NCBI GenBank assembly: GCA_002794705.1
Contig: PGTK01000010.1
Location: 1 to 64,000 of the forward strand
Origin: Candidatus Thermofonsia Clade 1 bacterium
GTDB taxonomy: Bacteria; Chloroflexota; Anaerolineae; Aggregatilineales; UBA2796
Length of the DNA stretch: 64,000 bases
Reading direction: 5' to 3'
Shown: positions 34,624-44,846 of the stretch, piece by piece
How positions within the stretch are numbered: position 1 is the stretch's first letter
Layout of the letters: every line of letters begins with the position of its first letter
Notes under the pieces: generated by a model
Told to the model about the DNA's origin: nothing
The model's database searches: none
What the model saw: the letters and a program-made list of their open reading frames with translations, nothing else
Made by a program: the position numbers and the translations under genes

Positions 34624-35406
34624 CTAGAAATAATCCTTAAGCGGGATATATGCCAACTGATAGCCATCAGCGTGATAGCCCAAACGTCTGTAGAGCGGCG
34701 CGCCCATGCTGGAGGCTGCTAATGCCGTGCCGCTGTAGCCCTCGGCGCGGGCGCGCTCATGTAAAGCCTGCATCATGGCGGCTGCTACGCCGCGCCGCCG
34801 CGCAAAAGGCAACGTCGTGACGTTGTAAACGCCCGCCACGCCGCCACATAACACGACACTGCCCGCTCCACACGGGCGATCACTAAGCCATGCCACCACA
34901 TGCCGAGCCTCAGACATTGCCAGCAGCACATCGAGGAATTCCTCAGCGGAGTCGCCGCCCATTTCGAAGCCTTCCATCACAATGCGCTTGTAGAGCGCCT
35001 GATCATCAGGGCTTTGCACGAAGCGCACGCGCACCTCAGGCGCGATAGCGGGCAAATCGAGGTCACTTTCGCACAGCATGAGCGGATCGCAGAGTAGTTG
35101 GGCAAAGTGCGCCGCCTGAAATAGCTCCGACTGGGACGGCTGGGCGCTAGGCGCACAAATCTGCACGGAGTAAGGCATCCCAAGCGCGGCAAACGGCGCA
35201 ACGTAGCCTCGCAGGTTATCCCGCGTCAAGCCCTCAGCATCCTCAAGCACTGCACCATTGAAGACAGCAAGTTGCCAGCCGGTACGCACCATCAGCGCGC
35301 CATTTTTGCGCCAAGTATAGGCGTTGGGCAAGTAGCGGACGATGCACTCCAGCAAGCCGATCCAATTGCGATGAAACGCCATACTCGGCGCATGAACAGC
35401 GGTCAT
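34624..35406 (-). CDS. GNAT family N-acetyltransferase
   Basis: A 260-residue protein. The GNAT core is in the C-terminal half: GVYNVTTLPFARRRGVAAAMM (motif A, with R-R-x-G-x-A binding acetyl-CoA) and ALAASSMGAPLYRRLGY (motif B). The N-terminal half (about 1-125) is a less conserved domain that probably binds substrate. The substrate is unknown. AAAGGA lies about 10 bases before the ATG. Confidence 0.83.
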   Translation of the reverse strand: MTAVHAPSMAFHRNWIGLLECIVRYLPNAYTWRKNGALMVRTGWQLAVFNGAVLEDAEGLTRDNLRGYVAPFAALGMPYSVQICAPSAQPSQSELFQAAHFAQLLCDPLMLCESDLDLPAIAPEVRVRFVQSPDDQALYKRIVMEGFEMGGDSAEEFLDVLLAMSEARHVVAWLSDRPCGAGSVVLCGGVAGVYNVTTLPFARRRGVAAAMMQALHERARAEGYSGTALAASSMGAPLYRRLGYHADGYQLAYIPLKDYF

Positions 35407-35529
35407 AACGCAAAGTTCCTTTGCTCAACTATAGTGCAGCCAAGCGGACTGAGTCAAGAGATGGTGAAAATGGGCAGGGCGTGGTAGAGTTGAGCCTATC
35501 TAGCTACACAGAAAGCCAAACACAGCGAC

Positions 35530-36303
35530 ATGGAACTCATCCTCTTGTTTGCGGCTGCCTTTCTGGGCGGCGCGCTGAACTCGGTTGCCGGGGGCGGCAG
35601 CTTCATCTCCTTCCCAGCCCTTGTAAGCGTAGGTGTACCCTCGATCAATGCCAATGCCACCAATACTATGGCGCTCTGGCCCGGCTCAATTGCCAGCGTG
35701 GGCGCCTACCGCGCTGAGTTAGCCCGCCAAGACCGCCGACTCGTCCTCTTGCTCTCACTGACCAGCTTGCTGGGCGGACTCTCAGGCGCGGAAATCTTGC
35801 TGCGCACGCCGCAAGCTACGTTTGATCGCCTGCTGCCGTGGCTGATGCTGTTTGCAGTCGGCATTTTTGCCGTCGGCGGCAATTTGACCCAAGCGCTACG
35901 GCGGCGCTTTAGCGAGCGCCTAGCCGCGGGCGGTATTTTGGTCGCGCTGATTGTGGCAGTCCTGCAGTTTCTGATCTCGGTCTACGGCGGCTTTTTCGGC
36001 GGCGGAATTGGCATTTTGATGCTGGCAGCGCTGGCGCTGGCAGGCATGACCAACATCCACACCATGAATGGACTGAAAGTGCTGCTGGCAACGCTGATCA
36101 ACGGCATAGCAGTGCTGCGCTTCGTGATCGCAGGCACGATCTTCTGGCAATACGCCGTGATCATGATCATCGGCGCGATTCTGGGCGGCTATGGCGGCGC
36201 TGCGTACGCACAACGTCTCGATCCAAAGATTGTGCGGCGCTTTGTAATTGCCGTCGGAGTCGCTATGACCGTCTATTTCTTCATCCGCGAGTACGCCGCC
36301 TAA
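35530..36303 (+). CDS. TSUP family transporter (TauE/SafE)
   Basis: A 257-residue integral membrane protein with about eight hydrophobic segments. It has the duplicated TSUP signature: [21 protein letters not shown] near the N-terminus and [14 protein letters not shown] with [15 protein letters not shown] in the second half. The family exports sulfite, sulfonates or other small organic anions; the substrate here is unknown. No sulfur genes flank it. It converges on topA with a 4-base overlap of stop codons. Confidence 0.9.
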   Translation: MELILLFAAAFLGGALNSVAGGGSFISFPALVSVGVPSINANATNTMALWPGSIASVGAYRAELARQDRRLVLLLSLTSLLGGLSGAEILLRTPQATFDRLLPWLMLFAVGIFAVGGNLTQALRRRFSERLAAGGILVALIVAVLQFLISVYGGFFGGGIGILMLAALALAGMTNIHTMNGLKVLLATLINGIAVLRFVIAGTIFWQYAVIMIIGAILGGYGGAAYAQRLDPKIVRRFVIAVGVAMTVYFFIREYAA

Positions 36304-38933
36304 GCCGCGCCCTTCGACTTCGGCTTACGCGGCTTTTTGCTGGGCGCGGAGGCGGGCTTGGCAGCGCGCCGAGTCGGTTTTGCTCTCGGCTTGCCCGCTG
36401 CCTTGCCCTTCGACGCCAAAAGCTGAAGCGCCTGCGCGAGTGTGAGCGTTTCAGGACTCAGCTCAGGCGGCAATTTGACGTTCGTCTTGCCATGCTTGAC
36501 GTACAAGCCGTACGGACCGTCCATCAGCGCCACAGGCGCCTTATCCTCAGGGTGGATGCCCAATTCGCGCACAGGCGCCGCCTTTTTGCGCGCCCGCGGC
36601 GCGCCCTTTGGCTGATTGAGCAGCTCTAAAGCGCGCTCCAGTGTGATTGTCAGCACGTCATTGTCAGCGCTTAGCGAGCGGAACTCCGCGCCGTGCCGCA
36701 CATACGCGCCAAAGCGCCCCACGCCTGCGCTTACCGTCTCACCTGTCTGCGGATGCACACCGAGCGTTCGCGGCAAACTGAGCAAGCCCAACGCGACCTC
36801 TAACGTCACGTCTTCAGGGCGCATTCCCTTCAAAAGGGAGGCGCGCTTCGGCTTGGCGTCTTCATCGCCCTCGCCCAGCTGCACATAGGCGCCGTAGCGA
36901 CCCTCCAGCAGATAGATCGGTTCGCCCGTCTGCGGATGATAGCCCAAGAGGTTGCCGCCACTCGCCTTCTGCTGCAGCAAGCGCTGCGCGGTCACCTCGT
37001 TTAGCTCAGCAGGCGGTAGATCAGGCGGCAAAGAGGCGCGCAGCGGCTCTGGCTGAACAGACTGCTCAAGGTAAGCGCCATACTTACCAATGCGCACGTG
37101 CGCCTTGAGCGATTCAAGGCTCAGGGCGTAAAGTTCACGCGGATCAACGCTCTGCGCCTTACGCTCAACCTGCTTCTCCAGACCGTTTTCGCCGCAATAG
37201 AAGTTTTTCAGGTAAGGCAGCCACTCAGCGTTGCCCTCAGCGATGTCATCAAGGGTCTGCTCCATGCGCGCTGTGAACTGCGTATCCACAAGGTCAGGGA
37301 AGTGCGCCTCTAGCAAGCGGTTGACGCTGTAGGCAGTGAAAGTCGGTATAAGTTGATTCGCCTGCTTAACCACATAGCCGCGCTCCTGAATGGTGCTGAT
37401 GATCGAGGCATAAGTGCTGGGTCTGCCGATGCCCTCGCGCTCCAAAGTCTGCACAAGCGACGCCTCAGTGTAGCGCGGCGGCGGCTGAGTCTCATGCTTG
37501 AGCGGCTCAAGTTGGCGGCAAGTCAGCACATCGCCCACGCCCATAGGCGGCAAAAGAGTCTCGCGGTCTTGCAGGGCGGCATCAGGGTCATCAGAGCCTT
37601 CCACATAAGCGCGCAAAAAGCCGGGGAAGTCAATACGGCGTCCGTTCGCCTGAAAGCGCGCCTCTTCAACCTGAATTTCAGCCGTGAGCGCCGTGATCTG
37701 CGCGTCCGCCATCTGGCAGGCAATCGTGCGCATCCAGATCAGCGTGTAAAGCGCCGCCTCATCGCCGCGCAGACCGAGTTGCTCCGCCGTACGCATCTGC
37801 GTACCAGCAGGGCGAATCGCCTCATGCGCCTCCTGCGCATTCTTGCTCTTTGTCGTATACTTGCGCGGCTTAGGGCTGAGATACGCCTCACCATAACGGG
37901 CTGCAATAGCACGGCGCGCTGCCTGAATCGCCTCCGTCGAAAGATTGACGGAGTCAGTGCGCATGTAAGTGATGTAGCCCTCTTCGTAGAGCTTCTGAGC
38001 GATCTGCATGGTCTGCTTGGCAGAAAAGCGCAGTTTGCGGTTCGCCTCCTGCTGCAAAGTGGAGGTGGTAAAAGGCGGCGGCGGCGCTTGGCGCTGTTGA
38101 CGCTCATTCAGCTCCGCCACGCGCCAATTGCCCTTGAGCAAGCGATCAGCCAGCACCCGTGCCGCTTTTTCATCCAGCAGCAGCACTTTCTTGCCCTTCG
38201 CCAACTGACCCGTACGATCATCGAAGTCCTTACCCGTTGCCACGCGCAAGCCGCCTACACTTTGCAACATTGCCTCGAAAGGCAAATCAGGCTGAGCAGG
38301 CGCGCTGAGCGTAGCGCGCAAGTCCCAATACGTGGCAGAGCGGAAAAGACGGCGCGCTTCCTCGCGCTGCACTAGCAAACGTACCGCTACCGACTGCACG
38401 CGCCCTGCTGAAAGTCCCGGCGCAATTTTCTTCCACAGCAACGGCGAGACCGTATAGCCGACTAAACGGTCAAGAATGCGGCGAGTCTCCTGAGCGCGCA
38501 CAAGGCGCATATCCACTTGGCGCGGATTGCGCAGCGCCTCCTGAATCGCCTCTTTCGTAATCTCATGAAAGACCATACGGCGCACAGGCACTTTAGGCTT
38601 CAGCACCTCCAGCAAATGCCAGCCGATGCTCTCACCCTCGCGGTCTTCGTCCGTAGCGAGGATCAATTCCTCAGCGTCCTTGAGTGCCTCTTTCAATTCC
38701 TGCACCACCTTGCGCTTGCGCGAGGCGATTACATAAAGCGGCGCAAAATCGTTTGCCACGTCCACACCGAGCCGCGCCCAATCCTTGCCCTTGTGCGCCG
38801 CAGGAATTTCACTGGCAGACTCCGGCAAATCGCGCACATGACCCATGCTGGCAAGCACTTTGTAGCCTGCAGGCAAAAACGCGCTGATGGTCTTGGCTTT
38901 GGTCGGTGATTCGACGATCACAAGTCGTGTCAT
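36300..38933 (-). CDS. topA: DNA topoisomerase I
   Basis: An 877-residue type IA topoisomerase. The Toprim domain (about 1-125) has [11 protein letters not shown] and [14 protein letters not shown]. The catalytic Tyr is Tyr323 in [10 protein letters not shown]. Instead of classic four-Cys zinc fingers, the C-terminus has three repeats with [20 protein letters not shown] and [10 protein letters not shown], each followed by G-x-Y/F-G-x-Y-V, then a basic Lys/Arg tail. Such C-terminal repeats are seen in actinobacterial-type enzymes. It relaxes negative supercoils. The start at 38933 has GAGG 8 bases upstream; the longer frame to 39008 is not supported. Confidence 0.96.
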   Translation of the reverse strand: MTRLVIVESPTKAKTISAFLPAGYKVLASMGHVRDLPESASEIPAAHKGKDWARLGVDVANDFAPLYVIASRKRKVVQELKEALKDAEELILATDEDREGESIGWHLLEVLKPKVPVRRMVFHEITKEAIQEALRNPRQVDMRLVRAQETRRILDRLVGYTVSPLLWKKIAPGLSAGRVQSVAVRLLVQREEARRLFRSATYWDLRATLSAPAQPDLPFEAMLQSVGGLRVATGKDFDDRTGQLAKGKKVLLLDEKAARVLADRLLKGNWRVAELNERQQRQAPPPPFTTSTLQQEANRKLRFSAKQTMQIAQKLYEEGYITYMRTDSVNLSTEAIQAARRAIAARYGEAYLSPKPRKYTTKSKNAQEAHEAIRPAGTQMRTAEQLGLRGDEAALYTLIWMRTIACQMADAQITALTAEIQVEEARFQANGRRIDFPGFLRAYVEGSDDPDAALQDRETLLPPMGVGDVLTCRQLEPLKHETQPPPRYTEASLVQTLEREGIGRPSTYASIISTIQERGYVVKQANQLIPTFTAYSVNRLLEAHFPDLVDTQFTARMEQTLDDIAEGNAEWLPYLKNFYCGENGLEKQVERKAQSVDPRELYALSLESLKAHVRIGKYGAYLEQSVQPEPLRASLPPDLPPAELNEVTAQRLLQQKASGGNLLGYHPQTGEPIYLLEGRYGAYVQLGEGDEDAKPKRASLLKGMRPEDVTLEVALGLLSLPRTLGVHPQTGETVSAGVGRFGAYVRHGAEFRSLSADNDVLTITLERALELLNQPKGAPRARKKAAPVRELGIHPEDKAPVALMDGPYGLYVKHGKTNVKLPPELSPETLTLAQALQLLASKGKAAGKPRAKPTRRAAKPASAPSKKPRKPKSKGAA

Positions 38934-39035
38934 GCGTAGCCTCGTTCGTTTATAAACGTGGATAAGTTTCGCAGAAGGCGCGTTTTTTGCAAGAGCCATT
39001 TGGCGCAACTGACTAAGCAGCCTAAAATTTTAGCT

Positions 39036-39938
39036 ATGCGCGCCTTTTACACAGATATTTTCGTCCTACCACTGCCAGAGGGACATCGCTTTCCAATGGC
39101 GAAGTACCGCCTGCTGCGCGAGCGCCTGCTGGCAAGCGGCGTGATCACGCCTGAGCGTCTGTGCGTACCGCACGCCGCCACTGATACCGAACTCCTGCGC
39201 GCCCACGATGCAGATTATGTGCGCCGCGTGCAAGATGGCGAACTCTCGCCTCAAGAGATACGGCGCATCGGCTTCCCATGGACGCCCGCCATGGTCGAGC
39301 GCTCACGGCGCAGCAGCGGCGCCACTATCGAGGCGTGCTACGCCGCCCTGCAAGACGGCGTGGCTGTGAACCTCGCCGGGGGTACTCATCACGCCTTTCG
39401 TGATCGCGGCGGCGGCTACTGCGTCTTTAACGATGCAGCCATTGCCGCACGGACGCTACAAGCGGAAGGTCTAGCGCGCCGAGTCGTGATCCTTGACTGC
39501 GATGTGCATCAAGGCGACGGCACTGCTGCGATCCTACGCGACGATCCCACCATTTTCACCTTCTCCATTCACGCCGAGAGCAACTATCCCTTCCACAAAG
39601 AGCAAAGCGACCTCGATATCGGGCTGCCCGACGGCACAACTGATGATGCTTACCTCGCAGCCCTTGAATACGGTCTGCATGAATCGTTACAGCGCGCTAA
39701 TGCCGATTTCGCCATCTACCTTGCCGGCGCCGATCCCTATGAAAAAGACCAGCTGGGCAAGCTAAAACTCAGCCTCGCAGGACTCGCCGCCCGCGATCAC
39801 ATGGTGCTGAGCGCCTGCCACAGGGCAGGCTTGCCCGTCGCCATTGCTATGGCAGGCGGCTACGCCAAGCGCGTCGAAGATATCGTAGACGTTCACTATC
39901 AGACGGTTGCCATTGCCGCACAGTATTGCCGCCTTTAG
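39036..39938 (+). CDS. Histone-deacetylase-family amidohydrolase
   Basis: A 300-residue member of the HDAC/AcuC/acetylpolyamine amidohydrolase superfamily. Zinc ligands are Asp156 and His158 (LDCDVHQGDGT) and Asp233 (GADPYEKD). The GGTHHAF His pair and the catalytic Tyr276 in AGGYAKR are present. The protein lacks the long insertions of acetylpolyamine enzymes and most resembles short bacterial 'histone deacetylase family' proteins. The natural substrate is unknown. The start is weakly supported; the frame extends to 38958, but the ATG at 39036 begins at the conserved FYTDIF strand. Confidence 0.87.
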   Translation: MRAFYTDIFVLPLPEGHRFPMAKYRLLRERLLASGVITPERLCVPHAATDTELLRAHDADYVRRVQDGELSPQEIRRIGFPWTPAMVERSRRSSGATIEACYAALQDGVAVNLAGGTHHAFRDRGGGYCVFNDAAIAARTLQAEGLARRVVILDCDVHQGDGTAAILRDDPTIFTFSIHAESNYPFHKEQSDLDIGLPDGTTDDAYLAALEYGLHESLQRANADFAIYLAGADPYEKDQLGKLKLSLAGLAARDHMVLSACHRAGLPVAIAMAGGYAKRVEDIVDVHYQTVAIAAQYCRL

Positions 39939-40030
39939 CAATTTGCCCATATACGCCCACAGCCGCCCGACTTTGTGCTATACTTCACGCTAATCTTTGG
40001 CTCATCTTACGTAGATTGGAGTCGGCACAT

Positions 40031-40468
40031 ATGCGTAACTTTCAGACCTTAGATGAGGCTAAGGTTGACTCTGCCTCCGAGAGTATGGAGATGTTCCTGA
40101 GCGATACGGACGACGATCAACCACGTCTTGCCGTGCGCCGTGAGGGGAGCTACGTCACCATCTCTGCCAGCTACGGTCCGTTAGAGATCGCCATGCGCCC
40201 GCGCTATGAGGAACTGGTGCGCGCCATTGCCCGCCTGACCATTGTGGACGGGCTGCTGACTACACGGCAAGTCGGCACGAGTCATGCTTACCTTGCGCTC
40301 GGTCTGCATAACGACGGCAGTCTGCTCATGCGCCTGACCATTGTGGCGGACGCGACAGGTCATTTCAGCATCAATCTGCGCCTTGTTGAGAGCGTGCGCA
40401 AACAGCTCTATGACTGGCTGAATGTGGCAGCCTACAACGGACGTGACGCCCGCGCCACCAACGCCTGA
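40031..40468 (+). CDS. Small protein of unknown function
   Basis: A 145-residue cytoplasmic protein that I do not recognise. The N-terminal third is acidic and probably disordered; the rest alternates strands and helices (GSYVTISASYGPLEIAMRPR, ARLTIVDGLLTTRQ, YLALGLHNDGSLLMRLTIV). It has no signal peptide, membrane segment or Cys. The ATG at 40031 follows GGAG (40018-40021) by 9 bases, and a -10-like TATACT lies at 39979-39984. It is upstream of the adenosine-kinase-family gene, 60 bases away in the same direction, so an operon with it and mltG is likely. Confidence 0.65.
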   Translation: MRNFQTLDEAKVDSASESMEMFLSDTDDDQPRLAVRREGSYVTISASYGPLEIAMRPRYEELVRAIARLTIVDGLLTTRQVGTSHAYLALGLHNDGSLLMRLTIVADATGHFSINLRLVESVRKQLYDWLNVAAYNGRDARATNA

Positions 40469-40528
40469 AGTTGCCTTGCCGCGCCAAACTCAGTATGATC
40501 GGCGCGCAAAGGAGGCGACTGACCGCCT

Positions 40529-41023
40529 ATGGACTTGAAACTCTCAGTTGTGACGATCGAAAAGCCTGAGACGATCAACTTCGTGCTTGGGCAGAGCCAC
40601 TTTATCAAGACCGTTGAAGATATCCACGAGACGCTGGTCAGCACCGTGCCGAGCATTCGCTTCGGCTTGGCATTCTGCGAGGCGTCCGGCGCCTGCCTTG
40701 TCCGTTGGAGCGGCACGGATGATGAGATGATCGCCCTTGCGCAGAAAAACGCCATGGCGCTCTCCTGCGGGCATTGCTTCATCCTGTTTCTGGGGCAGGG
40801 CTTCTATCCGATCAACATCTTGAACAGCCTGAAAAACGTGCCGGAGATCGCGCATATCTATTGCGCCACTGCTAATCCCACACAGGTCATTGTGGCGGAG
40901 ACTGAGCAAGGGCGCGGCATCTTGGGCGTGATTGACGGTCACAAGAGCAAGGGCATCGAAGACGACGAAGGTATCAACTGGCGCAAGGGCTTGCTGCGCA
41001 AGATCGGCTATAAACTCGGCTGA
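40529..41023 (+). CDS. Adenosine-specific kinase family protein (PF04008)
   Basis: A 164-residue protein strongly resembling the compact archaeal and bacterial adenosine-specific kinase family. Features are ETINFVLGQSHFIKTVEDIHE, IRFGLAFCEASGACLVRW and the glycine-rich IVAETEQGRGILGVIDG. Evidence for kinase activity rests on structures and limited work on archaeal homologues, so the function is inferred from the family. AAAGGAGG lies about 10 bases before the ATG. mltG follows after 3 bases, so the two are tightly coupled. Confidence 0.9.
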   Translation: MDLKLSVVTIEKPETINFVLGQSHFIKTVEDIHETLVSTVPSIRFGLAFCEASGACLVRWSGTDDEMIALAQKNAMALSCGHCFILFLGQGFYPINILNSLKNVPEIAHIYCATANPTQVIVAETEQGRGILGVIDGHKSKGIEDDEGINWRKGLLRKIGYKLG

Positions 41024-41026
41024 GCC

Positions 41027-42274
41027 ATGCGCAAGCTGGCGATTTTAGCCATTACGTTCGGCGCACTGACGTGGCTGTTGGTGGGCGCCTTGGTGCTGCG
41101 CGACCTGATCATAAGCGATTCAGCGCCTCCACAGCCAACTGCGCTTGCCCGACGCAGCTCTGCCACGCCGATCCCGCTGATCGCGCCGCCAACTGAGACT
41201 CCCACAGCGACCGTCACGCCCTCGCAGACGCCTACTGTTACGCCTAGTGCGACGCTGAACTATATTTTGGTCACAGCCACGCCGCGTATAGAGCATTCGC
41301 CCACGCCGCCCGCCCAGACAGCTGAGTCTGCTGTTTGCACGCCGCCCGAAGGCTGGCAGCCCTATCGCGTCCAAGCCGGCGATACGCTCTTCGGCTTTGC
41401 GCTCGGCTCTGAGGGCGCACTGGACGTGCAGACTATTCGCCAAGCCAATTGCCTCACCAGCGACCTCTTGCGCATCGGTCAGGTGCTGTATTTGCCGCCC
41501 GACGTCGGGGAGCGGGCGCCCAAACTAGACGATCTAAGCGGCGGCGATGCAGCAAACCAGACCCGTCCTTCGCAGTGTCCTTGCACCATCACCATTCGGG
41601 CAGGCAGTCGCCTTGAGCAGATCGCTGAACAGCTGGATCGGCTGCCTGTCGGCTTTCGCGGGCGCGATTTCCTTGCTGCCACAGCGCCCGGCGTTCCTCT
41701 GCCCGATTACTGGTTCTTGCGCAGCAAGCCCGCTGATAAAAGTCTGGAGGGCTACCTGCTGAGCGGCACATACACCATCACGCCTGAGATGAATGCCGCT
41801 CAATTCCGCGATCTAATCCTAGCGAACTTCGCTGCGAACGTCCCAGAGGCGTATGAGGGCATGGCTGCGGCACGCGGCATGACCTTCTGGCAGGCGCTGA
41901 CCCTTGCCAGCATTGTGCAGCGCGAGAGCTGGGATGCAAACGATCAGCGCATGGTCGCCGGGGTATTTCACAACCGCTTGGCGGCGGGTCAGCCGCTCGG
42001 CGCGACCGTCACCATGATGTACGCGCTTGGCAGGGCGGGTCAGTGGTGGTATCCCTCAGGCAGGATTGACTTCCGTCAAGCGCATCCGTATAACACGCTG
42101 CGCAATCGCGGCTTGCCGCCCTCGCCGATCTGCAGCCCCTCGCTGAGCGTGCTTGCCGCAACGCTTGATCCTGCGCCACACGACTTCTATTACTTCAACA
42201 TCCGCTGTGATGGCAAGGGTAACTTCTATGCACGCACCTATGAGGAATTCCGCACGGGCTTGCAGTGCAAGTGA
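41027..42274 (+). CDS. mltG: Endolytic transglycosylase MltG with LysM domain
   Basis: A 415-residue membrane-anchored cell-wall enzyme. It has an N-terminal anchor (about 3-26), a Thr/Pro-rich linker, a LysM domain (about 111-158: YRVQAGDTLFGFALG to IGQVLYLP) and a YceG/MltG domain (about 185-410). The catalytic Glu is Glu300 in IVQRESWDAND, and the YNTLRNRGLPPSPI and FYYFN segments match the family. MltG cuts nascent glycan strands to set their length. LysM in front of MltG should hold it on peptidoglycan. It is 3 bases after the adenosine-kinase-family gene. Confidence 0.9.
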   Translation: MRKLAILAITFGALTWLLVGALVLRDLIISDSAPPQPTALARRSSATPIPLIAPPTETPTATVTPSQTPTVTPSATLNYILVTATPRIEHSPTPPAQTAESAVCTPPEGWQPYRVQAGDTLFGFALGSEGALDVQTIRQANCLTSDLLRIGQVLYLPPDVGERAPKLDDLSGGDAANQTRPSQCPCTITIRAGSRLEQIAEQLDRLPVGFRGRDFLAATAPGVPLPDYWFLRSKPADKSLEGYLLSGTYTITPEMNAAQFRDLILANFAANVPEAYEGMAAARGMTFWQALTLASIVQRESWDANDQRMVAGVFHNRLAAGQPLGATVTMMYALGRAGQWWYPSGRIDFRQAHPYNTLRNRGLPPSPICSPSLSVLAATLDPAPHDFYYFNIRCDGKGNFYARTYEEFRTGLQCK

Positions 42275-42682
42275 CTAGGCGCTAGGTATCTCAGCAGCGC
42301 AATTGCCACCCTCATCGGACTGTGCCGCCTCGTTCAGCGCCGCTTCAATGCTCTGCATCAGCGCTTGTAGGCTGAACGGCTTGGGCAGGAAGTGCGCCGC
42401 GCCCGACTCTAGCGCCGCTTGCACGGTCTGTGGATCGGCGTCGCCGCTCATCAGGATGACGCAGGCGTTCGGATGCGTTTGGCGGGTCAATTGCAGCACG
42501 TCAAAGCCGCTCCCATCGCCGATGTCCATATCGCTCAGCACCAGATCGAACTTGTGATGGGTCAGGCGCTTGACCGCTTTGCTATAGCTGCGTGCGCCGC
42601 GCACTTTATAGCCCAGATCGCGCAGTAGCTCGCGCACAGTCTCGCGGAAAATGGCGTTATCCTCAACGATTAAAATCCGCAT
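42275..42682 (-). CDS. CheY-like response regulator receiver
   Basis: A 135-residue stand-alone receiver domain. The acidic pocket (Glu7-Asp8), the phosphoacceptor Asp51, the switch Ser79 and the conserved Lys101 in FLPKPF are all present. There is no output domain; the short tail is Glu/Ala-rich. No histidine kinase is adjacent. AAGGA precedes the ATG with 6 bases spacing. It ends back-to-back with mltG without overlap. Confidence 0.9.
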   Translation of the reverse strand: MRILIVEDNAIFRETVRELLRDLGYKVRGARSYSKAVKRLTHHKFDLVLSDMDIGDGSGFDVLQLTRQTHPNACVILMSGDADPQTVQAALESGAAHFLPKPFSLQALMQSIEAALNEAAQSDEGGNCAAEIPSA

Positions 42683-42789
42683 GAGCGTTCCTTATCATCT
42701 CTAAAATTTTTGCAGTCAGTTCGGCGCATTGTAGCGCAAAAACTGACTTTTTCAAGCTGACTCGACGCCTTGCCTTCGATTGAAGGCAC

Positions 42790-44658
42790 TCAAGGCGATT
42801 GAGTCGGGCGCGGCGTGTTGGTCGGTGGTGCCGTGCGACGCTGACTCGCCGTCAGTGAGGGCGTGAGCGTGAAAGTCGGCGCTGGTGTGAGAGTCCGTGT
42901 GGGCGTGGGACTCGGTCGCTCACCAGGACGGCGCGGACTGCTGGTCGGCGTGGGCGGCGGCGCTGAGCCGAGCTTGCCCCAGCTTGCCGTGCCGCTGACC
43001 GCCACTAGAATTGCGGGCGCGTCATCAGTAGGCGGCAAAGGACGCCAATAGAGCTGTATGACGGGCGATTCGCGGCGCAACTCACCCAGAGGGACGTTAT
43101 TCACGAAAGCATCGGCAAGGCGCTGTGCGCTTTGCACCACGCTGAACAGCACGCCCGATCCATCAGGACTGGGCGCGATGCGCCCAATGGCGCGCCCTTC
43201 GCCCTCGAAGAGCAGCGTCACAATGCTTGTGCGCAGGTCTACTTCCCATAGCGCCAGATTGTAGACCGATAGGCGCGGCGGGAAACTGCCAAAAAGCGCC
43301 TGACCGCGCTCAGGATCGCCCTCGCTGACCGTCAATTGCTCTCTGAGACTGGCTGTGCTGAAGAAAAAGCCGCTTCCATCAGGGCGCCAAGCGATCTGCT
43401 CAGCGGGCTGTGGGAGTTCGATGCGCTCTAGCGCACCTGTCCGTAGGTTCAGGCGCACCAGATTCTCAGCGGGCAAGATTCCCAGCAACGTGCGTCCATC
43501 AGGGGAGAGCTGAGTGCGCCGTAGCTCGGCGTGCAGGAGCGTGCTTTTGCCTTCGCGCCATTGCGCCACGCCGATTCCGCAGCTGAGCGAGTAATAGAGC
43601 GCGTCATCTGCCCATGCCATGAGCTCGGCGTTGCCTTCCACGCCCGTCTCTGCCCAGTAGAGCCGATCGGAGGGATCAGCGCTTGGTGCGGCGCATTCTG
43701 CGGACGTTGCTAGGGTCTCGCCTAGGTCGCGGAGGCTGAGATCGGGCAGTTGTACAGCGCGCAGCTGCAGTTTATCCCCATTTTGCGCTATGTAGGCAAG
43801 CAGCTTGCCGTCGGAGCGCCACGCAGGCGGATATTCCACAGCGACATCCGATGCTGCTGGCTGCATTGCGCCGTCCGAGACCCGTGCCAACCAGAGCGTA
43901 CGCTGATTCGGGTCAACGAAGGCGATCAGACTGCCATCAGGTGATAAAACGGGCGATTGATAGCCGCGTTCGCTCGTGGCGCCCTGCGTGATCGGCTTGC
44001 CGGGCAGATCGTAGAGCGCGCCGACATAGACGTTGCCGCCGAAAATGTGCGCGATCAGCGCCAAGGGCGCCTCGCTTGGCAGGACGATCGGGCTGCCGTT
44101 AGCGCTCCCTGTGAGCGTAGTGGGCGAGAATTCGTTCACAATTTGCCCAAAGACGTCTGCCCAAGCGCTGAAGGCGGCTTGTGGCGCAAACTGGCTGATC
44201 CGATATGCCTGCCCGTAGACAATGAAGAAGGTGACGCGATATTGGCGCGGCGTGCCATCAGTGCAGGGCGCTACGAACGAGGCGCTCATACCTGTGCGCC
44301 GAATGGCGACCCGCTCTGGCGCCAGCTCCACGCGGATGAACGTGCGCGTATATTCGTTCAGCAAGTCTTCAAAGGTGCGGTTGCCTACATTGCCAAGCGC
44401 TTGGGCGATCATGCCCGCCTCAGCGCAGACGGGCGTGCTTCTGGCGCCGAAGTAGGTATCTATGCCGCGTTCGGTCACTTCCCAGAAATTGGGATAGGGC
44501 AGGCTGAATTTCTCGCTCCGATAGAGCGCGAAGCCAACAGGTGGGAGCGGCGTGTTATCTTGTGCAGTTGTGGGCAAAAGTCCGATGCTTAAAAGGGCGG
44601 CGATCAGGCAGGCGCTCAGCCAGCGGTGCGCCTTACCTTGCCGAAAAAGACGCTTCAT
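42790..44658 (-). CDS. Exported WD40/TolB-like beta-propeller protein
   Basis: A 622-residue exported protein. The signal peptide ends near residue 33 (LLPTTAQ). An N-terminal domain (about 35-185) precedes a propeller with PD40-type blades: GYQSPVLSPDGSLIAFVDP, YPPAWRSDGKLLAYIAQ, RRTQLSPDGRTLLGIL, IAWRPDGSGFFFS and RIAPSPDGSGVLFS. The C-terminus is Thr/Pro-rich and may be a cell-wall spacer. Function is not evident. The ATG has only a weak binding site. Confidence 0.78.
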   Translation of the reverse strand: MKRLFRQGKAHRWLSACLIAALLSIGLLPTTAQDNTPLPPVGFALYRSEKFSLPYPNFWEVTERGIDTYFGARSTPVCAEAGMIAQALGNVGNRTFEDLLNEYTRTFIRVELAPERVAIRRTGMSASFVAPCTDGTPRQYRVTFFIVYGQAYRISQFAPQAAFSAWADVFGQIVNEFSPTTLTGSANGSPIVLPSEAPLALIAHIFGGNVYVGALYDLPGKPITQGATSERGYQSPVLSPDGSLIAFVDPNQRTLWLARVSDGAMQPAASDVAVEYPPAWRSDGKLLAYIAQNGDKLQLRAVQLPDLSLRDLGETLATSAECAAPSADPSDRLYWAETGVEGNAELMAWADDALYYSLSCGIGVAQWREGKSTLLHAELRRTQLSPDGRTLLGILPAENLVRLNLRTGALERIELPQPAEQIAWRPDGSGFFFSTASLREQLTVSEGDPERGQALFGSFPPRLSVYNLALWEVDLRTSIVTLLFEGEGRAIGRIAPSPDGSGVLFSVVQSAQRLADAFVNNVPLGELRRESPVIQLYWRPLPPTDDAPAILVAVSGTASWGKLGSAPPPTPTSSPRRPGERPSPTPTRTLTPAPTFTLTPSLTASQRRTAPPTNTPRPTQSP

Positions 44659-44806
44659 AGATGGTGCTATCTCATCAGGTCAAGATATGGTTCAAGCGCC
44701 CTAGCATACCGATCCTTTGATGCGTATACAAGAGCAGCGTTTGGAAAACGTAGGCTTTTGATCTTTGAGTCCATGTTGAGGCGACCCGCCATTGCGCATT
44801 GAAGTG

Positions 44807-44815
44807 TGTTATACT
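44807..44815 (+). promoter_or_regulatory. Extended -10 promoter of the cyclase operon
   Basis: TGTTATACT fits the extended -10 form (TGn followed by TATACT). There is no good -35 at the normal spacing. It lies about 30 bases before the first cyclase gene's start. Confidence 0.6.
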
Positions 44816-44846
44816 GTGAGCGCACGTCATGCAGGGGTGCACACCT

